From NCBI GenBank assembly GCA_034638255.1, contig JAWPGT010000003.1:372001-436000 (forward strand): 64,000 nucleotides of DNA. Direction: 5' to 3'. Of the stretch, positions 26,401 to 38,400 are shown in pieces. The notes below the pieces were generated by a model that was not told the DNA's origin, did no database searches, and saw only the letters and a program-made list of their open reading frames with translations. A program made the position numbers and the translations under genes. How positions within the stretch are numbered: position 1 is the stretch's first letter; every line of letters starts with the position of its first letter. This DNA is from Coprinus comatus (Eukaryota > Basidiomycota > Agaricomycetes > Agaricales > Agaricaceae).

Positions 26401-29400
26401 TTGTTTATCAACTCTCCTATACTACACAACCTTATCATATGGGCAAAGCTCCGCTAGGAAAAAGGTTCAAACTTGCTAAGGGCTTTCGTACATGGAGACA
26501 TGTTGGTCATTCCAACCACAGTGGAACTGTTGTCTATGGCCATCAAAAGGCTCAAGTCCAACTCGCGTTCCACAGAGAAGGACTAAACCATTCCTCCTGT
26601 AAGATATTTATCCTTTATATTTCACCTCCCCTATTAACAATACTAATAGACTCCAAACCTTTGGAGCATGGAGAAGAATACCCTGAAGACAGTAATATGG
26701 CAGACATTGATGATGTTATGAGTGGTCGTGATCAAGTACCACTCAGTAATGCGGGTGGAGAACTTTTTGACATCATCTCTGAAGAGTTACGGGCCAATGG
26801 GTGGGTTTACTCAACATATAATACAATCTAGCTCTTAACTAATGAATGACAGACAACCTCGTCAAGATACCAGAGATAGGCGAGACCGTATCATACGGCG
26901 GAATGAAGGTTTCAAGAATCAAATCCCCCATATGACCGACAGTTACCTTAAATGGAGCCAAACCAACTCGCATAAGGATCAGGAGGCCTCAAAAACATAT
27001 TATGAATGGGACGGAAATGCTCTACCCGAAGATATTCAAAGTACGTATGACATTGTCATTGATACATATTGTGAGTTTCAGCTCCAAAATACTCTGTTTC
27101 TGACTTATCTAATTATTTCATAGGGTTGGAAGTCAAGTCGATTCCTCTTCACAAAGGCGACTACAGTATCGCAACAAGTCTCATATCGCAAGGGTTAATA
27201 CCTTGTTCTCCCTACCACCCTACAGTTGCCATCACCATCCGAGCCTTAGAATCTTTTCGAGTATTCTCACTACGTTGTCCACGATTCGCAATACAAATGT
27301 ACATCAAGTCAATTGCTGACTTACACCAGGTATGTATTTATTACATTCGAACAATTTTTTTGGCCTCATTGGGAGGTTAGAAACCATATAAATCATACCT
27401 TACCAAGCAAACTTCAATATGCTTCGATGTCTACTTAGCTATCCTCGAGGAGATCGATAATCGCTTACACAAGGCACTAGCTAGAGATGCACCACATAGC
27501 CGATTGAAACGTGCTTGCCCGGCTTGCACTTATGTAGTAGAAGGAGAACCGGACATGCGTTTCAGCATCCTTTTCACAATGGATGGGAATAATGCATTGA
27601 AACGCATGCCTAAACGGGAGTCGCTTGGGGAGAGAACAATTGGGGCAATAAATGAATTACCTGATGATCGGACTGGGAATTATGACTACTACATTGATAC
27701 CAAGGAGGTCAATAGATGGTTGCCTAGTAAAAAAAAGAACTCTCATGCTGCCAGAAACACGCATAATGGAGAAGAGACTATGACCGAAGTCCGTTAATTA
27801 TTTTCTTTTTATTTCACCATTACTGATCTTTATTACATAGGATGAAGACAGTCCTTGCTCCGAAAAATGGAAGAACATGTCTGAAAAGGCCACCGCAAAA
27901 GCATTTGGGATGTTTGAAGAGACGGGGGTATTTGTGGCAGTGTGCCGGCATGGTTTCATTCTGGTATATACTGACATGATTCGGAGTGGCGAAGGGTAAG
28001 ATTCTTCTATTTATCATCAATATCTATACATTCTAATCATTCTATATACTAGTACTCAATACCCGCTTGCTGTTGTCAACACTCTTATGGATACATTCGG
28101 TAGGAAATTGGGAGGAGGTTACGACATAGGATGTCGGTTCAAAACATCATTAGCAAAAAGTGAACTTGGGACTCGTGCTCGCGAGCTTGAGTACACTTCT
28201 CTCATTGGCGCTTTTCATGGACATGCCCATAATCGGCAGTGTCAACTTTCTTTTCTTACAACATATACTGAGGGTCTGGGTTTAAGTGATTTAGAAGGCT
28301 GTGAACGTCTATTTTCCCGATCAAATGAACTTGCATCAACAACGCGACATTGCAGTACCTTCCATCGGCACCAACGAATTACCAGCTATTTCAAACATTT
28401 AGATGAAACCGACACATATGAGTCACTTAGTGAGTCACCGTACATAATCTTAATTCCTGTTGAACTAAGTGACTTTACAAAGGCAAATATCTTGTTACCA
28501 ACCATAAACGAGCCCTCGACCTCCTAGCTGATAAGCCTGCTTTTGAAAAAGCTAAACACAGCATGGGACTTGAGGATGATTCGGTATTTAAGAAGTGGCT
28601 TGATGAAGAACGCGAATATCTGGCAACGCGTGGTGTGGAATCATTACAAGAAACTTGGGAAATGGAATACTTACGACATCTAAAGGACCTGAACAATGCA
28701 CAGTATGTTTTATTTCTTTTCATATATATACATAATAAATAACATGGAATTATAGGAACAAGCTTGCTTCTACAAAGAAATGGTTCATTGAAACGCCCAC
28801 TGAGCCATCCGACATTAACACTGCTTCTATTACTGCAAAGCTGGAACGAGAACGCAGGCATGCTCTTGAACTCGAGACATCAAGCATGAATCGTGTTCAA
28901 GAACTAGAGGTTAAATTGGGTATCACAAAGAGATGGGAGGAGGGTGGCGAGAAGTGGAACCAGGTATCTGAGCTGATAGCAACTCGCGATTATCGGCTGA
29001 AGCTTGGGAAGCTGGAGCAATTAGTTGTGGCGCGTATATTTGAGCTTGGGCGAATGAATGGATCACAAAAGGGTACACAAAATTTTTATCATAATAAAAC
29101 ACATTAACATATATATAATAGGCTATAAATTGCGACAACAAGTCGCTAAGGCACTCCAAGCTCGATCTAAGGCTGTAAAGACAGCCCTGAAAGAGTATAA
29201 CGATGCTGCAAAGCGTCTCGTTCCACCCCGACCCTGCTTAGAATGGCATCAGGTTGTCGAATATGCGTTCCTATCAGAGTTTGAGCTACTCGCTAATTGT
29301 TCTGATGATATCCGGCAAAAATCATGGGCCCAACCAGCGGCACGACTACTGATGGACCAGTTCTTCAAGATGGAACGAGCACAGGAAGAAATAGTCCGTG

Positions 29401-32400
29401 TGGAAGTGGAAACGACCCGATTTCTTACTTATATGCGTGATGAAGAAGCATTCCTTGACGTGATGGAGGAACGTCTTTCGATTACAAACCCTCCTCTTGC
29501 CCACCAGATTCACCTCCGAAATCAAAGATTAAAACTCGTCAATCAGCAACATATAACTGTACTCGAAGCAGCTGGACTTCTGTCATCTCCTGGCCAAGCT
29601 GTCACCCACGTTGCAGGCGATTTAAAGTCAACTTTGAGCAATCAACCAACCTTGCCACTTCACAAACCTCTCCCTCTCACTTCGGAAGACCAGCATGCAC
29701 AAGAGGAACTTGAAGATGAAGAGGCCGATGAAGAACTATGTCACGATCTTGAGTCTATCCTTACTATGTCAGAGGAGGTTGTAATATGAGCAGTCTGATG
29801 TGTTCCCTAAGCTATCCTTAATCACTGTTGCTATTGACTTTTGCTCTTATGTTTTCTGTTTACTCGTGTACTTATTTGTAGCCCTTGCAGTGTTGTTATC
29901 ATATCTTGTGTACTGATCTGTTTTGGGAGTCCGTGATGCCATCACCTGAGAATCTGAGATCTTGGTGTCAGCACCCTGACCCTGATATACGTCAAAAATT
30001 GACGATCACATCAATCTTATATATCGCAAGTGAACTTGAACAAACGACAGGATCTATGTACATCTACGATGTGTAATGACCCGCAAAGGTAACGACCAGT
30101 CCCTCCTTAAAATCTCCACCAAATCTCAAGAATAAATACTTCAATGATAGCGAGTGGGATAACTTGGCTGTGTAGTATTCCTAATATATAAAAAATACGA
30201 ATGTTATACATTTCTTGAGACCGCAGATAACAAGGAACATACGCGTTTGTAGAGGGATTGATAGTATCCTTCATAACAGTTGACTTAGCAAAGAGATCTA
30301 TAAGCACAGATATATCCCCATCTACAAAGGACAACGTGGCTGGAGAAGTAGGGACTTCTGTTGAGTAGATCTTTATTAGTATAATTAAATGGAAAACAAA
30401 TAAACAATCACTTACGTGGAGGCGTTGATTGAGATTGAACCGACTGAGTTGAAAAGATCAGGCAACCTGACGACATTGTAGGGAGGGGAATAATGGAGGT
30501 CCTGAAGCCTGAAGTCCCGTTTGTTGGAAAATACGGACTATTATTAGATAGTCACATGACATTTTCATTTTGTTTCACTTTCATCGTTTCATTACGCTTT
30601 GCATTATGTGGCAGCTCCTTATTGGTTGTAGTTAGCGTTTCACCTATGTGTTTCAACTCCTGTATCAACTCCTGTTTCATGTATAATTACCTGACACGTA
30701 GTAGACACCTGACTCCTTTCTAGTCGTAGCACGGACCACTTCATTATCATATAAGTAGTGTACTTTCTCTCTTGTATTCTACAGTTCTCGAACTAAAAAG
30801 TTCTCTTACACTCTATTCTCTCCACCAAGCAAACATACTAACTACCACTTCGTGCGTATCATTATATTGCTATGTCTACATGCATACGCGTTGCTTTCAA
30901 CAGGTTATGGGCCCCGACTAGCCAGTATGAATCCTTGAGTTCGACGAGACACATAGCTCCTCAGCATGTTAAGTCATCTCACTCTCGGAAACGTGTGGTT
31001 CACGTCGACCAACCTGGAGAGATTGAGTCCTGTTCCAGGCCCTCAGAGATTTCGTCTCTCCCTCTCTGGTGTGATGCTTGCTCCATACTACCGTACTCGG
31101 TTAGACGGAAAGCTCGCAGAACTGTTGCTGGCGCACGTATGTGCGACTTACAACATGAGGCTAACATGTGTTTTGTTGTAGATTCCTATCTCCAATTCAT
31201 CATCATGACCGCGCTCATCCCTACTTTGCCCGTTCTCAAAGGTTCAGCCGACTACCCTATGTGGTCGATGAAATTGATTAACTGTGCAAACATGATCATC
31301 ATTGACGGTTATTCTGTGGGACAAATCATCCTACAGAAACAGAGTCCAAAGTCTCAGTCAGAAGAATATACCATCCCTGCCAGAGCTGCTACGGATGATA
31401 CACCCGCACGCGCTGCACAAACTGGTACAAGATGGATAATTCCTGATGCAGAACAGACTAAATTCGATAATGCTGAGGCTTTTGCCTTAGGATTAATCAA
31501 CTCTAAAATCTCAGATGAAATGTTAAATCACGGAAGAGTCTATTCTTTTGAACTTTGGGAACACCTGCAAACAACCTACGGCACATTTAATGCAGGAACT
31601 GCATTCGAGGTGTGGGCAAAAGCGGACGGCTTTAGGTTATCTGGCACTGCAGATCCTTCGGCCGAGATCGCAATGTTCACTTCATATTTCACTCGCCTCG
31701 AAACTGCAAACCCCTATCATCGTTCCCAACCTCCTTCGAGCACTCATGCTGTTGACGCGCATTCCAAACCAATGGAATGCAACTCGAGCTTCTCTTCTCG
31801 TTCGATACGGAAGCTCTGAGTTCTCTAGGCTCACAGTACAGATCGTTGCTGAAGCGATCCAGTCCGCTTGGCTCGACTCTCGTGGTCAAGCTAACGCTTT
31901 ACGTTCTCAGGGTGTGAAGGGCTTTAAAGGCCCTAAACAACACAACCAAAACCAAAACCAGAACCAAGGTCAAGGTTCGCGCCCGCAAGGGCAGCAACCG
32001 CAACCTCAACAATCTGGCAGCGGTTCTGGTTCCGGTCAGACCCAACAGGGGGTGGGAGCCGGTGAGGACAAAAAGAAGAAGAGGACTCGGGGAAAACGTG
32101 GTGGTAACAAAAATGCTAAGTCCGCGGACACCACTAATACCTCTACTACTGGGGTAGATGCAGCTGCTTCTAATATCGTCATGCTCAACAATTTCGCCTC
32201 TCCTGCTGCTACCGTTTTAGACCGTCCCTTCAAATCCACTCGTGCTTTTATTGAGGAAATTAGAGAATCCACTCCCGAGAAGGTAGTCGAGCGTAAAGCT
32301 CCTACCGTGGTTCCAAACCAACTCATGGGAAGGACCCGATTGCAAAGGACCAAGGCCCGGGTGCTCAAGTCCTACGAACGTCGTCTTGGTATGGAGCCTA

Positions 32401-35400
32401 CGCCTCCCCCTGCCTTGCCTTCGCTCGATGGTCTAGTTCTTACCTCTCGTCCAGCCTGTGAGCCTAGTCCCCCGCATTCGGTAGTCTCTATTGACGAGAA
32501 TGATAATGTTCACATGCGACCTCCGCATGATCAGGTGTCTGCTCCGGCATCTGTCTCTGTTCTTGATGAACAATATGAACAAATCATGAACTCGCCCTCT
32601 ACCCAGTACGATACCGATGACGGGGAATACAAGTACGTAGAATCTCTGATCAAAGATTCATCTTTTTCTGATGTGTGCTCTGTACAGCGTGGACCCCGAA
32701 GCAGCTCGCTTCTGGGGTGTTCCAGAAAATTCCTCCGCTCCGGGTTCTCCCGCCTCTCGCTTCTAAGCTCGAGGGCAGTTGATGGACTATCGAGATCGTT
32801 GCATGGGACTACTAGAACTATTCGGACTACTGTTTGTAATCCTCCACCGCTAGATACTGAGATTTGTATTTTTCCCGCCACGAATGATACCGCACATTAT
32901 GATTTTCCTATTTCTATCCCGATGAAGTACTTAAAACCTACTGTTTCGATCTCAGGATATGAAAAAGATGACCATGGTAAATTCTTTGAACATTGTCAAT
33001 GCAGCAATTGCAAAAATCACCCAGTGTATAATACTGGTATAGCAATCTGGATGCTCGACTCTGGCGCTAGTTATCACTTCACTGGTAACATTGGCGACTT
33101 CGTTGACGTCGAGAAGGGTGATTACGGCACGGTGCAAACTGCTAACAGTCACACCACCATTAAAGCACGTGGCCGTGTAATCATCCAGCATGAATTGGCT
33201 GGTGTACGAACCATCACGTCATTATACCCGGTATTTTACATAGAGGGATTGAATGGAAGACTTATGTCACCAGGACCCTTTTATCTTGATGGCTTAAGGC
33301 TTGAGGCTGATGTAACGGGATCTCGGATCCTACGGCCCGATGGCTCCCTCTATATGGAGGCTACTCAGCGGGTAAAGGGTGATGGAATACATATGGTTCA
33401 TTCTAGAATCATATTGGATAGTGACATCCGTTCCCTAACTTTACCTGGAGTTCATTCGCTTTATGATCTCTGGCATAATCGACTTGGACATCCTTCGAAG
33501 CAAGTGCTCAGGAAGTTCAAGGAACACACGGTTAATTTTCCAGACGTCGATATTCCAAAACGGTCAAGGACATGTGATGGTTGCGCTCGTGGCAAGCTGC
33601 AGGAAAAGGCTCATCCTCCATCATTGTCCAGAGCTACCGAAATATTCGAGTTGGTCCATTCGGATCTTCTTGAATTTCCCACATTATCATATCACCGTGC
33701 AAAGTGGATCATCACGTTCTTAGATGACTACTCCGGTTTTACCTATACTCGATTTTTGAGACAGAAATCCGATGTTTTTGCGACATTCCAGGAATTCTTG
33801 GCTCAAGTTGAAACCCAACATGGGAAAAAGGTTAAACGAGTTCGCACTGATAATGGGGGGGAATATATTTCGGACAAATTGAAAAATTTGTTTAGCTTAG
33901 CCGGTATTGTTCACGAGAATACTGCTCCTCATATTCATGAGCAGAATGGACGTGCTGAACGCTTGAATCGTACAATTCGCGAGAAGTCTGAAGCCATGCG
34001 ACTTCATGCATGTTGTCCAGAAAATTGGTGGGAATTTGCTGTGGAAACGGCAATTCATATTTATAATAGAACACCAATGAAACGTCTCGAGTATCGAACG
34101 CCATTTGAATTAATGCACGGAAATAAACCTAATGTAAATGGTTTACATGTGTTCGGATGTGGAGCTTACGTGTACCTGCCGCCTGCTGTGTGCGAAAATA
34201 AACTCGCAGCCAAGTCGGAGACAATGATCTTTTTGGGTTATGATGGTAGTAACCTAAAGTTCATGCGTCACCAAAAGGGAAACGTCATTTATATAGCTCA
34301 CACAGCAATCTTCGAGGAAGAGTGGTTCCCTAAATGTGAATCAACTGCCACTGATCGACGTAGAGATCTACGAACACCCCCAAATCCTCCTGATGACCTC
34401 TTTGACGGAATGTCAGATGATGGATCAGACACAGATTATTTCGATTTCCCAGCAGATCCCCCTGCTACTCCTCCGAAGACACCGAGTAATCCTACTCGAC
34501 CTTCAGATCCGCCTGCCCCACCAGCTCGCGATCCCTCTATCCCACCTCCTCCAATTCCTCCTCCTAAATCTCCCTCCAGACGACCAAAAGTCGAAACAGA
34601 GGATGAAGATGACGGATTGAGTTATGCGAGTGAGGATTCCCTTGATCATCACCATCATGATGGTCACAATCACGATCATAGAGATCATTATCATCCGGCT
34701 GAGACACCAAGAAGATCTCAACCTGAAAGAGCACAACGTCCCTTACCAAAACGTGCTCAAGAAGGTCCTTCTTTCGAACCGCGCCGTTCAGGCCGCGAAC
34801 GAAAAGTCCCGGAAAGACCCGATAATGCCTACGGACATAAGCATCCGTCTGAAATTCTCCGTGATTATGATACCATTTCTCTGGAAGAACCTGGTCCATC
34901 AAACCGGTTCAAGATGCCTCGTGGCAGACCTCAAAATCTATCTGACGAAGAAGCTCGCCAACGGCTTGAGCAATATGGTGAAAACTATAAACGTTGGATG
35001 GAGAGTCAAGGGGAGCGCAATCCTGCTGCACCTCCTGAAGATGAGGATGAAATGCAACAACGGCTTTCCAGGGAAGGGGGGTTAGAATGGATTAATATTT
35101 TGCTGACAAAAGCCAAACTTGCGCATAGTAATGCTGCAAAAATCCCTGTTCAATTCCGTGATCTTGGTAAACTTGATCCAGAAGAAAGACAGAAATGGCT
35201 GGAAGCATGCAAAGAAGAGTTGACAGCGCTTAAGAAGCGCAAGGTATATGAAATCGTGGATCTCCCTAAGGGGAGGAAAGCTATTCAAAACCGATGGGTT
35301 TTCAATGTCAAAGGAGATGGCCGGAAACGTGCTCGTCTCGTGGCAAAAGGTTTCTCTCAAGTCGAAGGTATCGACTTTGATGAACTCTTTTCTCCAGTCG

Positions 35401-38400
35401 TACGTTATGAGTCCACTCGTATCCTTCTTGGCTTAGCAGCCTTGAATGATTGGGATATTGAGGCTGTTGATGTAAAAACAGCGTACTTATACGGAAAACT
35501 GGATGAAGAAATCTATATGAAACAACCCGAAGGTTTCATCAGGAAGGAAGGAAGGAATAAAGTCTGGAGGTTATACGTCGCGCATTGTACGGCCTTAAAC
35601 AAGCCGGACTGGCCTGGTGGAAGGAAATGGCAACTTCCATGAAAGACCTAGGCTTCAGTCGATGCGAATCCGATGCTGGCGTATACATCTACCGAGACAA
35701 GAAAACTGGCAAGATCTGCATTGCCGTTGTCTATGTCGATGACGTACTATTCATGGGAAATGACTCCGCCCTACTCAAAAAGTTAAAAGGGAAGTTCATG
35801 AAACGTTGGGAATGCCGTGATGCCGGTGAAGTTAAAGAATTTCTAGGCATGCGCATCCGCCGTGATAGGAAGAATCGGAAAATCTTCTTGGATCAAGCTT
35901 CTTACTTACAAAAGATCCTCGAACGATTTAAGATTGACGGTGCAGGCAGAGAAACCAAACCGGCGCGAACTCCGCTGCCAGAAGGTTACCATGCCGTTCC
36001 TAACACAGGTCCTGTCAACGCCACGCTTCGAACACGCTACCAACAGGTGATTGGATCACTGTTGTACTTGATGATTGGAACTCGCCCGGACATTGGGTTT
36101 GCAGTTACTAAATTGAGTCAACATGCCCACAACCCAACTGAAGAGCATCTCAAGCGTGCTCTATATATTTGCCGATACCTTCTCGCTACCAAGGAATACC
36201 ACATGGTGCTTGATGGAGGAAAAGGTGAAGGTTTTATCACCTATAGTGATTCAGATTGGGATAGTGATCCAACGGACCGTCGTTCTCAGACAGGCTACTT
36301 CACGTCTCTAGCCTCCTGTCCAGTTGCATGGGTCAGTCGATCGCAAAAGACAGTTGCCTTGTCCTCTACTGAGGCTGAATATATGGCGCTTTCTGATAGC
36401 TGCCGTCAAGCTGTGTGGATCCGTCAGCTAATGATGGAACTCGGTTTATCTAATGGTGAACCGATGGAAATTTGTGGAGACAACATGGGCTCCCTCTTCA
36501 TCGCTCAAAACCCTACAGTTGAGAAGAGGTCAAAACACATTGACATCAAATTCCACTTCATTCGGCAATGTCTTGCTGATAAGAAGGTTCTGTTATTTTT
36601 CATCCCTGGCACTTCTAATCCCGCAGATCTTCTTACAAAGAACCTTGGTCGAGTTAAATTTGAGAACTTCAGGAACAGTCACTTTGGTTTAGTGTTTTCG
36701 TCCCCAACTTTTGCTGCTTCCAAGCGCACTTTAAAAAATAATATGGATTAGTGAGTATTGGCGCTTAATTGTCGACTACGCTTACGAAAAGGGGAGTGTT
36801 GGAAAATACGGACTATTATTAGATAGTCACATGACATTTTCATTTTGTTTCACTTTCATCGTTTCATTACGCTTTGCATTATGTGGCAGCTCCTTATTGG
36901 TTGTAGTTAGCGTTTCACCTATGTGTTTCAACTCCTGTATCAACTCCTGTTTCATGTATAATTACCTGACACGTAGTAGACACCTGACTCCTTTCTAGTC
37001 GTAGCACGGACCACTTCATTATCATATAAGTAGTGTACTTTCTCTCTTGTATTCTACAGTTCTCGAACTAAAAAGTTCTCTTACACTCTATTCTCTCCAC
37101 CAAGCAAACATACTAACTACCACTTCGTGCGTATCATTATATTGCTATGTCTACATGCATACGCGTTGCTTTCAACACCGTTTGATTCTTATACAACAAT
37201 GAACATAATTCGTGAGAATGTCAGAATTAAGGAAGCTTCAATGTATAAGCATTGCTCCATGGAAGCTGGAGAGTGGAGTAGAGCGTGGCCTTGAAGGATT
37301 TCAAGAGCCGAATAAAAATAAAAACACTATTATAAATAGCTACATCCGATCAGTAATAGACGGCGTAATGATAGATGTCCTTACTCCGAGGACTGTACTA
37401 AATATACATTGAGGAAGCTTGTCGTTTCTAAGGAACCACAGGCGGGGTTTAATTGCGAAAAATTACCAGCTATGGTATGTGTTGTGCAAAACATATTGTT
37501 TGTTTTCATAAGGCTTAGGAGTCCGAAGTTGTGATTAGTAGCACATATCACAATATGTATGTAGATTGCCCACCGTGGGACTCGGAGTTCCGGATTCAAC
37601 CGTACTGAGTACCATATGATATTTCCCAAGGCATAAGATAAATTCCTATTCTAACATATAGCTACAACATATACAGGTGTGAAAGACCAAAAGATTAATA
37701 TTACAGAGTAGTATGTACAATGAGGAGGAGCCTGAACCTTGATTGAAATTCTGAGTGAGGAAAACATACACATGATGGGTGACATATAAGATCATGATTA
37801 TAACATAGTTGTATAGAGCAATGAAGTGATAGACCTATATACATTGTATTATAATATAATTATAGGGAGAGACGCGACCACGTCTAAGACATTGAGGTAT
37901 TGCAATCCATTTGCGATCCCGGAGAACTACTAAAAATGCCTAATCTTGTAGGTGGAAAGGGCTCGCTAAACCGCCTACTATCCTAGGGCACGTGTGGGAA
38001 CCACAGGTGTCATAGCTATTTAGCTTCTTCGGCCTGCCTATGCGAGCTTTGTCAGCAACTGAACCAGTCACTTCATAGTGCTTGATGATGCGTTGTGCAG
38101 TCCGGGGCTGGACATTCTCCTTTCGGCCTGCTTCAGCTGCATTTCCTGTTGCATGGTAGTACCCAATAATTCGGTTTCTTGTGGGAATGTCAACCTCTCT
38201 CCGAGAAGTCTTTGGCATAGTAGTTAGAAAGGGTAGAATATAATTATATTTCGCCAAAAACACAACATGTCATTCAACATGTGAAACAATCATTATGTAA
38301 GCAACATCACTTTTGGTGAGTACGAGTATGCGTCAAAAATTGATGTTATATCATGTGTGAGATTGGCACCCACCCCGACAGGTTGTTCTACCCAGAGAAC

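Larger units (their letters stand above)
30522..37177 (+). mobile_element. Copia-type LTR retrotransposon, 6,656 bp, inside KDZ
   Basis: LTRs of 381 bp (30,522-30,902; 36,797-37,177) start TGTTGG and end CAACA. A 5 bp target duplication CCGTT flanks it (30,517-30,521 and 37,178-37,182). The order protease, integrase, reverse transcriptase, RNase H is the Copia order. A polypurine tract AAAAGGGGAG abuts the right LTR. The LTRs look identical base for base in my reading, so the insertion is recent. Confidence 0.95.
20167..38009 (+). mobile_element. KDZ-family DNA transposon, 17,843 bp, with cargo genes and nested Copia
   Basis: Both ends are exact: long terminal inverted repeats (20,167-20,865 and 37,311-38,009), an 8 bp duplication, and a KDZ transposase inside. 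Without the Copia element (6,656 bp plus one 5 bp duplication) it would be about 11.2 kb. The internal order is left repeat, cargo gene 1 (minus), cargo gene 2 (plus), a 1.3 kb spacer, the transposase (plus), a small gene (minus), Copia (plus), right repeat. The open transposase and the apparently identical inverted repeats suggest a young insertion and a possibly autonomous element. Confidence 0.9.
19169..38320 (-). mobile_element. Tc1/mariner transposon, 1.3 kb net, split by KDZ element
   Basis: It lies in the carboxypeptidase intron, between TA dinucleotides at 19,167-19,168 and 38,321-38,322. The left end reads CTTGGAGTCACCAAAAGTGA and the right end, read inward, CTCACCAAAAGTGATG. They share CACCAAAAGTGATGT, and the right copy seems to lack TTGGAG. 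Without the KDZ element and one of its target copies the net length is 1,301 bp, normal for Tc1. Taking out the element and one TA leaves a 60 bp intron. The transposase is in two pieces (listed separately). The exact right terminus is less certain than the left. Confidence 0.75.

Noticed and set aside
31548..31700. Independent start of the Copia pol frame near 31,548
   Set aside because: Residues before the frame shift in that frame do not resemble gag, whereas the other frame does. The early part is out-of-frame read-through.
20167..38009. hAT element, based on the 8 bp target duplication
   Set aside because: The transposase has the KDZ motifs (CPACTY, MDGNNALKR, GHAHNRQCQL, LEGCERLFS) and no hAT dimerisation signature. 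The 8 bp duplication also fits KDZ.
20167..38009. Starship-type giant cargo element
   Set aside because: No tyrosine-recombinase captain gene is present, and the element has long inverted repeats with an 8 bp duplication instead.
19178..38320. Reading the Tc1-like element as bounded by CACCAAAAGTG with a 3 bp ACT duplication
   Set aside because: Possible on sequence alone, but a DD34E transposase implies a TA target. The TA reading also leaves a normal 60 bp intron and a 1.3 kb element.
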